Source of the DNA: Desulfobacteraceae bacterium
GTDB taxonomy: Bacteria > Desulfobacterota > Desulfobacteria > Desulfobacterales > SURF-7
Assembly (NCBI GenBank): GCA_003599865.1
Contig: QZKS01000098.1
Location: forward strand, 1 to 64,000
Direction of reading: 5' to 3'
DNA length: 64,000 nucleotides
Of the stretch, positions 17,013-25,982 are shown in pieces; within the stretch, counting starts at the first letter, position 1; the number at the start of each line of letters is the position of its first letter. A program made the translations under genes and the position numbers. The notes beneath the pieces were generated by a model. The model made no database searches. It was not told the DNA's origin and saw only the letters and a list, made by a program, of their open reading frames with translations.

Positions 17013-18033
17013 GAAAAAATCATTTTTTCAGAACATGAACAGAATACCTTCAAGTGTTCGTAAAATATTCCTTTTGCTATGCAAATTTCTGTTTGCCATA
17101 ATCATTCTATTGATTTTACAGAGATATGACATTCTTCAAATTGATTTGCTTGAAGATTTGTTCAGAAGACCGCTATTATTATCAGGGCTTGTTTTATACA
17201 TCGGGAGTACGTTTTTCCTCTGTGCCTTGCGGTGGCAGATGCTGATGAAAATTCAAAATATTGAAGTACTATTTTCCCATGTTTTTTCCGCTGTTTATGT
17301 ATCTGCATTTGTAAGCCTGTTTTTGCCTGGTGCCATTAGCGGAGATGTAGTGAGGACAGTAATCGGCTTGAAATTCAACAACAACCAGAAATTGAATATC
17401 GCTCTTTCCGTTATCATGGATCGGTTGATTGGAATGATGGGTCTGGTCACATTGGGATTTTTTGCAGGGGTTTTCATCTGTTTCACAAAAAAAGAAAGCA
17501 GCATTATTTTGATAAACATCTGTATGATTTTTTTCTTCATCATTATCCTTTTTTTAATGATTTCATTTTTCTCAAAGCGCATTCTGGAAATCATGAACAT
17601 AAAGAATTGGAATGAAAAAAAAAGCATCTACCAATTGATCCATAAGGCAGTCAATGCATTGGCAGTTTACGGGAGATCTCCCAAAAGCATGATGCACTGC
17701 TGGGGTATTTCAGTCATTGTGCACGCACAGCATTTAACACTATTGCTTGCCTGCGGAATCATTATCGGTATGAGCGGTGTCGAGTCATCTCTTTATGCAT
17801 TTGCTGGTGTTGTCGCATTTATCATTAACTTTCTTCCGGTTACACCTGGGGGCCTTGGCGTTGGTGAAATCACTTTTTCTCATGTTATTGAAGTTGTTTC
17901 ATCTCATACAAATGAATTTCAGGCATATGGAAGCATGATGCTTGCCTATCGAAGCGTTCTTGCCCTTTCTTTGGTCCCGGCCCTTCTTTTTTTATTTCAA
18001 ACATATCGATTGTTCAGAAAAATGGAAAAATAG
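17005..18033 (+). CDS. Lysylphosphatidylglycerol-synthase-type membrane protein (flippase-like domain)
   Basis: 342 residues with ~8 hydrophobic segments and no soluble catalytic domain. Two family signatures are clear: LFLPGAISGDVVRTVIG near residue 105 and INFLPVTPGGLGVGEITF near residue 275. The family (UPF0104 / MprF membrane domain) includes flippase-like proteins found in many glycan and lipid-modification clusters. Movement of a lipid-linked intermediate, or regulation of it, is possible but unproven. The start overlaps the GNAT gene by 8 bases. It is notably AT-rich. The module that starts with asnB 2 seems to end here (79-base gap follows). Confidence 0.87.
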   Translation: MNEKKSFFQNMNRIPSSVRKIFLLLCKFLFAIIILLILQRYDILQIDLLEDLFRRPLLLSGLVLYIGSTFFLCALRWQMLMKIQNIEVLFSHVFSAVYVSAFVSLFLPGAISGDVVRTVIGLKFNNNQKLNIALSVIMDRLIGMMGLVTLGFFAGVFICFTKKESSIILINICMIFFFIIILFLMISFFSKRILEIMNIKNWNEKKSIYQLIHKAVNALAVYGRSPKSMMHCWGISVIVHAQHLTLLLACGIIIGMSGVESSLYAFAGVVAFIINFLPVTPGGLGVGEITFSHVIEVVSSHTNEFQAYGSMMLAYRSVLALSLVPALLFLFQTYRLFRKMEK

Positions 18034-18112
18034 CATTTGATGGAACAGACAGGATAAGCTTGAGCCGTATTCAACAGATGATAAACTGTACGAAAAGAGA
18101 GAGCAGATCAAA

Positions 18113-18880
18113 TTGATTCGCAACTATCTGCCATACTCCCTTTATTCAAAACTTTGGGGTGATCGCAGAAAATACAGTAAGAAAACGTTTCATCATGCTG
18201 ACCTGGATTGGAAAAAATGGATCAATATCGGCTATACCCATTTTTATCAGCACATGCAGCAGGAAGGAATTGGAGATTGGGTCTGCCGATTGGGGTATCC
18301 CATTCTCTCTGATATGGATTTTTCGGATAAAAGGGTTCTTGAAATCGGTCCAGGCAGTATCCGTCATATAAAATATATTACAAAAGCGCCCGAAGTCTAT
18401 TTCACCATTGATATTGAAAAGCATTGTCTGAAGATGACCAGACAGATACTCACCGCAGCACAAATTCGAAATGAAGCAATATTAATGGATAATCGGCATG
18501 ATTGTTTTTTACCGTTACAGGATGAGTCCATTGACATCATTGTTTCGTTCTATTCATTAGAGCATCTTGACCCGCTGCCGTATTATCTTCGGGAGATAAA
18601 ACGAGTATTAAAAAAGGGTGGCAGCTTTATCGGAGCTATTCCATGTGAAGGCGGGTTTGTATGGGGTATAGGGCGGTATATTACAACCCGAAGGCATGCG
18701 ATGAAAGAGTATCATATAAACTATGACAAGATCATCTGCTGGGAACACCCGAATTTTGCCGACTTTATCATAAAAGAGCTGGATACCTGTTTTACTCGCT
18801 GTTCAGTTGCAAGGAAACCGTTTCCGGAACTGCCAATGGATCTGAACCTGGTAATGACATTTAACTATTCGAAAACTTGA
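18113..18880 (+). CDS. Class I SAM-dependent methyltransferase
   Basis: 255 residues. Glycine loop VLEIGPGSIRHIKYI near residue 75, acidic end FTIDIEKHCLKM, then IIVSFYSLEHLDPLPYYLRE and the RVLKKGGSFIGAIPCEGG segment, all typical of Methyltransf_11. The only start in frame near the gap is the TTG at 18113, preceded by purine-rich GAGAGAGCAG. The next in-frame Met would remove the first ~40 residues. The target is unknown, probably a sugar or lipid-linked glycan. It stands between the membrane protein and the first radical SAM gene. Confidence 0.82.
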   Translation: MIRNYLPYSLYSKLWGDRRKYSKKTFHHADLDWKKWINIGYTHFYQHMQQEGIGDWVCRLGYPILSDMDFSDKRVLEIGPGSIRHIKYITKAPEVYFTIDIEKHCLKMTRQILTAAQIRNEAILMDNRHDCFLPLQDESIDIIVSFYSLEHLDPLPYYLREIKRVLKKGGSFIGAIPCEGGFVWGIGRYITTRRHAMKEYHINYDKIICWEHPNFADFIIKELDTCFTRCSVARKPFPELPMDLNLVMTFNYSKT

Positions 18881-18937
18881 AACCGGATTTTCCATAAATA
18901 AATTCAGTAAGTCGATTTTTGCAAACAACATGACCAG

Positions 18938-18955
18938 CCATTTTTGAAAAAATGG
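18938..18955 (+). promoter_or_regulatory. Short inverted repeat before a radical SAM gene
   Basis: CCATTTTT GA AAAAATGG is a perfect 8-base inverted repeat with almost no loop, 20 bases upstream of the preferred GTG start at 18976. It overlaps an alternative ATG at 18952. It could be an operator or simply an AT-rich palindrome; there is no T-run for a terminator. Confidence 0.3.
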
Positions 18956-18975
18956 TGATGGGTGGGGAGATCAGT

Positions 18976-20025
18976 GTGAAAAATAACATTCATAAGTATT
19001 ACGCAAACAGATGGGTATGCAGCAGTCCATATTTCTTCATACGGATGATGAGGGGATTTATAAATGCCCATTTCTTTAAAAAAAACACATTACGGGTTGT
19101 GGAATTGTTTCCTACATTCAATTGTCAGCTCAAATGCACGATGTGTTCTGTTTCAAAATACAATGACAATTCACGTAAGCAGCTTGACCTGAATGACTAT
19201 GGAAGAATTGCCAGGAATGCTGCAAAACTAGGTGCCAACACCTTATCGCTCCTTGGCGGCGAACCGTTGTTATACAATCAGTTAGAAGAATTGATATCAA
19301 TCTTTCATAAAGAGCACTATTACATTGCCATTTCTACCAATGGGTACCGGGTCACAAAGGAAAAGCTTGATGATTTAAAAGCATCCGGCCTGGATGCTGT
19401 ATGTTTTTCACTGGAAAGCGTTTCAAAAGAAATAAATGATTCCATACTGGGGGAAGGACACTATGAAAGAACCATGAAAAATATTGAACTTGCTAAAAAA
19501 GCAGGTGTAAGGGTCTTTGTAGGAACGGTTGTCTTTCCCGGAAGAGTTGATGTGGCTCATGGTGTATTTCAGTACTGCCATTCCAATAACCTTAACGCCA
19601 GTGTCAATGCATTGGCCCCGGTAGGGAATGCCGAGAAATATTCCCAGCTTTCAAATGATGAATTTTCCAGGCTCAGGGAAATTATTGCAACATACCCAAA
19701 AGTAACTGCTGACTGGGCGTTTTCATATTTTCTAAAACAAAGATGTCCGGGAGGCAAAGAAAAAATTGGAATTACATGCTATGGTGATGTGACGGCCTGC
19801 TCTTATCTTCCGATTACATTTGGTAATATTTATGAAGAACCGTTACAGGCAATATGGTCCCGAATGGAAAATTTTTCTCAATTTAAAAAAGATTTTCCGG
19901 GGTGTCTTGCTGCCGGGGATGGTTTTTTCAGGAAGGAATATCTTAAACCAACCTATGACTTCCCCACTCATCCGGTTTCTTATACAAAACTGCCAAACAT
20001 ATACAACGAATATAAAAAATCATAA
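18976..20025 (+). CDS. Radical SAM protein with SPASM-like tail
   Basis: 349 residues from the GTG at 18976, chosen because GGGGAG lies 6 bases upstream. An ATG at 18952 would add eight residues. The [4Fe-4S]-binding cysteines are C50-x3-C54-x2-C57 in FNCQLKCTMCSV. LLGGEPLL is the SAM-binding GGE motif, and the rest of the barrel follows (AISTNG, ISTNGYRVTK, FSLESVSKEI). The C-terminal CPGGKEKIGITCYGDVTACS is a shortened SPASM-type region that may hold an auxiliary cluster. Radical SAM enzymes of this type perform dehydrogenation, epimerisation or rearrangement on sugars or peptides. The substrate is unknown. Confidence 0.88.
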   Translation: MKNNIHKYYANRWVCSSPYFFIRMMRGFINAHFFKKNTLRVVELFPTFNCQLKCTMCSVSKYNDNSRKQLDLNDYGRIARNAAKLGANTLSLLGGEPLLYNQLEELISIFHKEHYYIAISTNGYRVTKEKLDDLKASGLDAVCFSLESVSKEINDSILGEGHYERTMKNIELAKKAGVRVFVGTVVFPGRVDVAHGVFQYCHSNNLNASVNALAPVGNAEKYSQLSNDEFSRLREIIATYPKVTADWAFSYFLKQRCPGGKEKIGITCYGDVTACSYLPITFGNIYEEPLQAIWSRMENFSQFKKDFPGCLAAGDGFFRKEYLKPTYDFPTHPVSYTKLPNIYNEYKKS

Positions 20026-20037
20026 AATTAACCAACG

Positions 20038-20958
20038 GTGTCCGATATGAACACACATATCTGTTTGGCATGTGGAGAAGCCCGATTCCGGGTTCTGTAC
20101 TCCAATGTTTTGGATTATGAACATAACATCGCGAATCCTGATATCGATATAATAAAATGTCAACAGTGCGGACTTGTCCAGTTGTTTCCCATGCCGGCTC
20201 AGCGTGAACTGGTAACATATTATCCTGATGATTATGCCAATTTACAGGTTGAAAGTTCATTTTTAATGAAAACACTGATGGAAATATATTTTTCTTCAGT
20301 GCATGCATTTTTACGGAAACAGATACCCCGGAAAGCGAGAATTTTAGATGTTGGAAGTTCAAGCGGACATTTTATGGAATATGTTGAAACGATTGAAAGC
20401 GGCTGGGAGCTTATCGGAGTTGATATGAGCATCCACGCAGTTGAAGAGGGTAGAAAAAAAGGCAGAGAAATTATTCATAGTTCATTTGAAGAGTTGGATA
20501 TTCCTGATCAAACCTTTGATTTAATCATCGTTAAACACATTATTGAACATGTAGTTGATCCAAAACAGTTTTTATTAAAAGCAAACAGGCTGTTAAAAAA
20601 GAATGGAAAATTGTATCTTGAAACACCCAATACATCCTGTCTGGATTTTAAGATTTTCAAAAAATATTGGGGCGGCATACATTTCCCGCGGCATACCTAT
20701 ATGTTTTCAGATAAGAATATCGATGAATTACTGAAAACAACCATGTTCGGCAATACGAAAATCACTTCAACAATGAATTTGTTCGGCTGGGCATTAAGCA
20801 TTCAAAATTATATCGTGGATAAATATAAACTGCCGTTGAAGAATGGAAGGATCAAGATTTACCCGTTTTTAATGATATCCTTTTTGCCGGTTTTATTGAT
20901 ACAGAAGCTGTTTGCTCAGCCGGCGGGAATGCGTGTGATCACCGAACGAATATGTTGA
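20038..20958 (+). CDS. SAM-dependent methyltransferase with N-terminal zinc ribbon
   Basis: 306 residues from GTG (an ATG three codons later is also possible). The opening has two CxxC pairs, CLACG and CQQCG, about 35 residues apart. This zinc-ribbon-like domain is common in front of sugar C- and N-methyltransferases. The catalytic fold follows with ILDVGSSSGHFMEYV near residue 103, GVDMSIHAVEEG and VKHIIEHVVDPKQFL, then ETPNTSCLDF. By family this could be a C-methyltransferase acting on a keto sugar nucleotide, but other substrates are equally possible. It starts 12 bases after the radical SAM gene and precedes a second radical SAM gene. Confidence 0.87.
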   Translation: MSDMNTHICLACGEARFRVLYSNVLDYEHNIANPDIDIIKCQQCGLVQLFPMPAQRELVTYYPDDYANLQVESSFLMKTLMEIYFSSVHAFLRKQIPRKARILDVGSSSGHFMEYVETIESGWELIGVDMSIHAVEEGRKKGREIIHSSFEELDIPDQTFDLIIVKHIIEHVVDPKQFLLKANRLLKKNGKLYLETPNTSCLDFKIFKKYWGGIHFPRHTYMFSDKNIDELLKTTMFGNTKITSTMNLFGWALSIQNYIVDKYKLPLKNGRIKIYPFLMISFLPVLLIQKLFAQPAGMRVITERIC

Positions 20959-20993
20959 AATATGAAATGCACAATATAAAGAGCAATTGATCC

Positions 20994-22550
20994 ATGACTA
21001 ATCCGGTCAACAAAATTGATATTTTATTGATTTATCCACCTTTGGGAATCTTTGATGGCATTCTTCGCGATATACCATTGAGTCTGATTTATGCTGCTGC
21101 CGATTCCGTTAAAAAAGGCTATTCCGTAAAAATACTGGACTTGCGCCTGTACCCAAACAGTTGGCAACAGGAAATTGACCATTGTATCCGTGAGGGGTGT
21201 TCATTGATCGGAATCTCTGTAATGACCGGAAACCCAATCCGTTCTTCCCTCGCCATATCAAAATACATAAAAAAGCAGACAAGGATTCCAATCGTATGGG
21301 GTGGACCCCACCCGACGATTCTGCCTGAACAGACACTGGAAAATGAGAATATTGATTTCATCATAAGAGATTGGGGATCTGTTTCATTATCGATGCTGAT
21401 ACAGTATGTTAAAGATGGAACTGGTGAAATCGCAGACATACTGGGCCTGGGGTACAAGGTTGATGGAAAAGTTGTTTTAAATGAAACCCAATGCTGGTTT
21501 GAGATGCTTGATTTCCATGATTTGCCGTACCACCTTGTTGAAATAACATCCCGTAACTACAACCGGTTAAATAATGGGGAGGTCATTTTTCCGATTTTTA
21601 CCGCTGTGGGGTGTCCGTACAAATGCACATTCTGTATGTCTCCTGCTGTTTATAAGAAAATAAAGGGCAAAAAATGGATTCCATATCCGATAGACGCAGT
21701 GATTGAGCATATTGATTTTGTTAAGAAGAAATATGATTTCCAACGACTGCAGATCTATGATGACGATTCCTTTGTGGATATTCCAAGGATGCGGCTTTTT
21801 TTCGAGAAGTATATCGAAATGGGATTTCACAAGACCCTGAAAATCGACTTTCGAGGAGTTCGCATTAATGAACTATACCATATGGATACGGATTTCTTTT
21901 CCCTTATGGAAAAAGCAAATGTCGAACTGATGGCGATTGGTGTCGAATCAGGATCGGCAAGGATTCTTTCTGAAATGAACAAGGGGATAACCGTCGACCA
22001 GATACTTCATGTCAACAGACAATTGGCAAAATTCCCCACGATCAAACCTCATTATAACTTTTTTTGTGGTGTACCGGGTGAAACATATGAGAGTCTTCTT
22101 GAGACAAAGGACTTGATACTCACATTGGTAAAAGACAATCCGCATTGTTATCTTGGATTTGGCGGAGACTGGAAACCATTACCGGGTTCCATTATGACGG
22201 AGAGGGCGGTTAAAGAATATCATCTAAAACTTCCGGACAGACTGGAAGATTGGGCTGAAATCGACAATTTTGATTCAATTAAGATTTCTCATCCATGGTA
22301 TACCCCAAAGATGGATTCCATGATCAAGTTATTGCAGGTTGCAGGCCATTTATTAGATAAAAAAGTTGCCGAATACAGTGGAGATCTTGGACCGGTGCTT
22401 GGCAAAATGGTCAACATGCTGTCTGTATTATATCAACCACTATTGCGATTACGGCTGAAGTACAATATTACCTTTTTTTTAATCGAGTACGATGCCAAGA
22501 CTTATTTTTTCAGGTATCTGACAAAACTATTACGCATCTTCAAGGGATGA
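20994..22550 (+). CDS. B12-binding-type radical SAM protein
   Basis: 518 residues. The N-terminal ~150 residues have the cobalamin-binding Rossmann layout (LLIYPPLGIFDGILRDIPLS, then IGISVMTGNP and IVWGGPHPTILPE). The classic DxHxxG base-off signature is not obvious. The radical SAM core follows with C207-x3-C211-x2-C214 in GCPYKCTFC, then LQIYDDDSFVD, IGVESGS and FFCGVPGET. This resembles the BchE/P-methylase type, which does methylation or oxidative chemistry at unactivated carbons. In a glycan locus it could methylate a sugar or lipid carbon; this is inference. It begins 35 bases after the zinc-ribbon methyltransferase. Confidence 0.9.
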   Translation: MTNPVNKIDILLIYPPLGIFDGILRDIPLSLIYAAADSVKKGYSVKILDLRLYPNSWQQEIDHCIREGCSLIGISVMTGNPIRSSLAISKYIKKQTRIPIVWGGPHPTILPEQTLENENIDFIIRDWGSVSLSMLIQYVKDGTGEIADILGLGYKVDGKVVLNETQCWFEMLDFHDLPYHLVEITSRNYNRLNNGEVIFPIFTAVGCPYKCTFCMSPAVYKKIKGKKWIPYPIDAVIEHIDFVKKKYDFQRLQIYDDDSFVDIPRMRLFFEKYIEMGFHKTLKIDFRGVRINELYHMDTDFFSLMEKANVELMAIGVESGSARILSEMNKGITVDQILHVNRQLAKFPTIKPHYNFFCGVPGETYESLLETKDLILTLVKDNPHCYLGFGGDWKPLPGSIMTERAVKEYHLKLPDRLEDWAEIDNFDSIKISHPWYTPKMDSMIKLLQVAGHLLDKKVAEYSGDLGPVLGKMVNMLSVLYQPLLRLRLKYNITFFLIEYDAKTYFFRYLTKLLRIFKG

Positions 22551-22554
22551 ACCG

Positions 22555-24105
22555 ATGGTTGACTTTCCATCACCAGGACACAGAATAAGCCATATCCGAT
22601 ACTATTTCCCTTTGGCCTTACTGATATCAATATGCCTGATTGCAATCCTCCTCAGGCTGCTCATGCCTTTTTATTTGAAAAACAATGGGAAATCCTATTA
22701 CTATCATAACCTCGGCGCCGGCCCGTCAACGCTGATGTTGTCGCTCTCCGTCAATGTCGCAAAAAATGAAGATCTGAATCTGGATTACTATCAATACATC
22801 AAGAAAGATTTCATCAAAATGAACATGAACAGAATCCGTCTTGATGAGATACCGAAACAGCAATTGGATATCCCCTACAACATCAGCAGCGGATACGGGC
22901 ATATTTTGTTCACCGGCATGCTGATTTATCTGTTTGATGCATTGGACATTTTTAAGATTCAGGTCGTTCAGGCAATCATCGATGCACTCGGCTGCCTTTT
23001 GGTGTACGGTATTCTAAGGAATTTCTGCAAACGCGGTATCTCCATTTCGGGAGCAATATTGTATGCGATTTTTCCAGTATCCATTTTTTATTCCTACCAT
23101 TTGTTGGCGGAAGCATATGTTCCGGTTTTCATGCTTGGTATCGCCTTTTTTCTTGTAAAGGCCTTGAAAACAAAAAAATGGTACTGGTTTGTATCCGGAG
23201 GTATGCTCATGGGAGTTTCCTTTGGATTCCGGATGGACAATATCGGTATACTCCCTTTGTATATTATTTTTATTTTTTGGTACTGCCGAAAAGAGTTGCG
23301 GAAAGGATTCGTCATGGCGGCATTGCTTTTCTTCAGCTGCATTTTGTCGCACTACCCTTTGACAACGCCCAACACAAGCGGTGAGGGCTCCATAGGAGCA
23401 GCACTTTACAGCAATATGGCGGAATACCCAGCCAATTATCAGGGGCTGCGGTTTTTCAACAGCGGCCCGGCATTTGATCATGGCGTTGAGAAGGCTGCCG
23501 AATATCAAGCCCGGAATGATGAAGCCTTTCAATCCATGTGTCATTTTTACGAAACCTTGTTTTTTTATGGCAGGGGCATGAAGCTTCCCGAAGGCACTCT
23601 TGCGACGCTCGCGTATATCCGTGAAGTGATGATTGAAAAACCAGCTTTATTCATAAACCGGTTGCTCAGCCGATTCATCGTGTATCTTCCGTCCCATTCA
23701 TTTATCGGCGCCTTTACCTATTTTGTCGACAATAACTGGAACAAAGGCGCATGCATGCTGAAATACCGGTACAGCAATATCTATCAGTCTGCCAGGTGGA
23801 TCGACCACCTCCTGTTTGTTTTCTTTTTATACGGGGTATGGGTTACCCGGAACAACAGCCTATTCATGAGTGTTCTATGCATATACATCGGTGTACATAT
23901 GAGCCATGTGGTGCTGGGGAATGGTGAAGTGTTTTATCATATGAATGAAGAGTATGCCTACCTTGACCCAAGATATCTAGTTGGTATGGTCGCCATATGG
24001 CCTGTTTTTCTTGCGCCTGCGTTTGCAGCCGCCGGGGAAAAAACGAACAAACTAATAGTATCGAAGATGAAAAAAGCAATATGGAAATCAGAGATTAACG
24101 TATAG
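22555..24105 (+). CDS. GT-C-type membrane glycosyltransferase (family 39-like)
   Basis: 516 residues with about ten hydrophobic segments, starting with LALLISICLIAILLRLLMPF. Between the first and second segments is a long periplasmic-type loop (about residues 40-115). The following membrane part has YHLLAEAYVPVFMLGIAFF and FGFRMDNIGILP, the usual layout of ArnT/PMT-type enzymes that use polyprenyl-phosphate sugars outside the cytoplasm. The acidic pair expected in the first loop is not in the usual DE form, so the family match is structural rather than motif-based. It starts 4 bases after the radical SAM gene. Confidence 0.75.
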   Translation: MVDFPSPGHRISHIRYYFPLALLISICLIAILLRLLMPFYLKNNGKSYYYHNLGAGPSTLMLSLSVNVAKNEDLNLDYYQYIKKDFIKMNMNRIRLDEIPKQQLDIPYNISSGYGHILFTGMLIYLFDALDIFKIQVVQAIIDALGCLLVYGILRNFCKRGISISGAILYAIFPVSIFYSYHLLAEAYVPVFMLGIAFFLVKALKTKKWYWFVSGGMLMGVSFGFRMDNIGILPLYIIFIFWYCRKELRKGFVMAALLFFSCILSHYPLTTPNTSGEGSIGAALYSNMAEYPANYQGLRFFNSGPAFDHGVEKAAEYQARNDEAFQSMCHFYETLFFYGRGMKLPEGTLATLAYIREVMIEKPALFINRLLSRFIVYLPSHSFIGAFTYFVDNNWNKGACMLKYRYSNIYQSARWIDHLLFVFFLYGVWVTRNNSLFMSVLCIYIGVHMSHVVLGNGEVFYHMNEEYAYLDPRYLVGMVAIWPVFLAPAFAAAGEKTNKLIVSKMKKAIWKSEINV

Positions 24106-24134
24106 TGTAACGTCAAATCAGTCAAAGGAAGAAA

Positions 24135-25328
24135 ATGAAAGTACCTTTTGCCTTACCGGAATGCGGTGAAGCCGAAACAAATGAAGTTGTTGAGGTTATC
24201 AAAAGCGGATGGTTAACCACAGCCTCCCGGGCGTTTGAGTTTGAAAACAGGTTCAAGGAGTTTACCGGCGCAAAATATTGTCTGGCAGTAAACTCCTGTA
24301 CGGCAGCTTTGCATCTTGGACTGGAGGCTCTGGGGATTAAAAGGGGTGACAAAGTGATTGTTCCGGTTCACACTTTTACAGCTACGGCAGAAGTATTGCG
24401 ATATCTTGATGCAGACCCGGTATTCGTGGATTGTGATAAAGACACCTTTTGTATATCTATTCCTGAGTTGCAACAAAAAATAGCTGAAGATAACCTGAAA
24501 AGGCAAATCAAAGCAGTGATACCCGTTCATTTCGGAGGGCACTCTTGTGATATGGATCATGTTATTGATATTTCCAGAAAAGCGGCATTGTCCGTTATCG
24601 AAGATGCTGCGCATGCTTTCCCTGCCTTTTACGTAAGTTCAAATGAAAACGGGGAGGAGAAAAGAAGGATCATCGGCAAAATCGGAGATGTCACCTGCTT
24701 CAGTTTTTATGCAAACAAGACAATTACCACAGCTGAGGGCGGAATGCTGGCAACCGATAATGAGGCCATTGCAAGACGTGCAAAGGTCATGAGGCTGCAT
24801 GGCATTGACAGGGATGTATGGGATCGTTTCGGCAGTTTGAAATCGGACTGGATATATGATGTGGTAGCACCGGGTTTTAAATATAATATGCCGGATCTGT
24901 CTGCGGCGCTCGGCATACATCAGCTGCGGAAAGCAAATCTGTTCCGGGAAAAAAGAGAGAAGATCGCCCAGCGCTATTATGATGAATTGTCCGGCATTGA
25001 CGGCCTAACATTGCCGAAGATCAAGTGCTCAATGAAAGACCATGCATGGCATATATTTGCCATCCTGATCGATTCCCGGTATTCAAAACACAGTCTGAAC
25101 AGGGATGACTTCATTTTAAAGATGAAGGAAAAAAATATCGGAACCAGCGTGCATTATATCCCATTGCACCGGTTAACGTATTATCGTAACCGATACAATC
25201 TTCAGCCGGAAATGTTTCCCAATTCGGAATGGATATTTCAGAGGTGTGTGAGTTTGCCGATCTATTCAGCCATGACGGAAGATCAGATAGAATATGTCAT
25301 ATGTTCGATTCAGAAAATTTTAAATTAA
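24135..25328 (+). CDS. DegT/DnrJ/EryC1/StrS-type aminotransferase, paralogue 2 (PglE-like)
   Basis: 397 residues, PLP-dependent. Landmarks are SGWLTTASRAFEFE near residue 24, AVNSCTAALHLGL, PVHTFTATAEVL, EDAAHAF, and the Schiff-base lysine K195 in CFSFYANKTITTAEGG, a standard form of the motif. This subgroup aminates UDP-4-keto-6-deoxy sugars. The very next genes are a PglC-like phosphoglycosyl transferase and a PglF/CapD-like 4,6-dehydratase. Together they suggest synthesis and loading of a 4-amino-4,6-dideoxy-N-acetyl-hexosamine as the first sugar. It is distinct from the divergent paralogue at 15226. Confidence 0.92.
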   Translation: MKVPFALPECGEAETNEVVEVIKSGWLTTASRAFEFENRFKEFTGAKYCLAVNSCTAALHLGLEALGIKRGDKVIVPVHTFTATAEVLRYLDADPVFVDCDKDTFCISIPELQQKIAEDNLKRQIKAVIPVHFGGHSCDMDHVIDISRKAALSVIEDAAHAFPAFYVSSNENGEEKRRIIGKIGDVTCFSFYANKTITTAEGGMLATDNEAIARRAKVMRLHGIDRDVWDRFGSLKSDWIYDVVAPGFKYNMPDLSAALGIHQLRKANLFREKREKIAQRYYDELSGIDGLTLPKIKCSMKDHAWHIFAILIDSRYSKHSLNRDDFILKMKEKNIGTSVHYIPLHRLTYYRNRYNLQPEMFPNSEWIFQRCVSLPIYSAMTEDQIEYVICSIQKILN

Positions 25329-25364
25329 CCCAGGAAAGATGATTGACATTTGCCGTCCGGCATC

Positions 25365-25973
25365 ATGACCGATGACACTTTAAAAAGAATTTTCGATATT
25401 TTCATATCCCTCGGCGGAATTGTTTTTCTGCCGTTATGTATGGTTGCCGCGTTTCTGGTTGCCGCGGACGGCGGACCTGTTTTTTTCCGCCAAAAACGGG
25501 TAGGTCTGCATGGCAGACAGTTTGATATTTTCAAGTTCCGTTCCATGACAATCAATGCGGAACAAAAAGGGACGATGGTTACCGCCGGGAACGACAGCCG
25601 CATTACTCCAATAGGCCGGTTATTGCGAAGATATAAAATTGATGAACTGCCACAGCTTCTCAATGTGCTGATGGGTCATATGAGCATTGTCGGTCCCCGA
25701 CCTGAGGTCCCTGTGTATGTTGAGAAGTGGTCTGATCAGGATAAAAAGGTGATTCTTTCGGTGAAACCGGGGGTTACCGATTTCGCTTCTCTGCTTTTTA
25801 TAAATGAAGAAGCCCTTCTGTCCCGATACCCGGATCATGAGAGTGCATATATCAATATCGTCATGCCCCAAAAAATTTCCTGTTACCGGCAATATGTCAA
25901 TACAAGGAATTTTTTTGTGGACCTGAAAATTGTTATCGCAACCATTGTAGAGATTTTTCGGAAAAAAGGATAA
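25365..25973 (+). CDS. Initiating sugar-phosphate transferase (PglC-like monotopic PGT)
   Basis: About 202 residues from the ATG at 25365. A TTG at 25350, better spaced from AGGAAAG, is also possible. Signature segments are LKRIFDIFISLGGIVFLP (re-entrant membrane helix), FFRQKRVGLHGRQFDIFKFR, IDELPQLLNVLMG with the catalytic Asp-Glu pair, and MSIVGPRPE. The length equals the minimal PglC core without the WbaP extra membrane domain. It transfers a sugar-1-phosphate from a UDP-sugar to undecaprenyl phosphate, thus starting the glycan. A nine-codon frame (25339-25368) behind the AGGAAAG site ends across the ATG (ATGA) and may be a leader coupling translation. Confidence 0.92.
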   Translation: MTDDTLKRIFDIFISLGGIVFLPLCMVAAFLVAADGGPVFFRQKRVGLHGRQFDIFKFRSMTINAEQKGTMVTAGNDSRITPIGRLLRRYKIDELPQLLNVLMGHMSIVGPRPEVPVYVEKWSDQDKKVILSVKPGVTDFASLLFINEEALLSRYPDHESAYINIVMPQKISCYRQYVNTRNFFVDLKIVIATIVEIFRKKG

Positions 25974-25982
25974 GGAAGCAAA

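Noticed and set aside
23014-23544. 176-residue minus-strand frame
   Set aside because: Antisense to a clear membrane glycosyltransferase gene; no recognisable domain.
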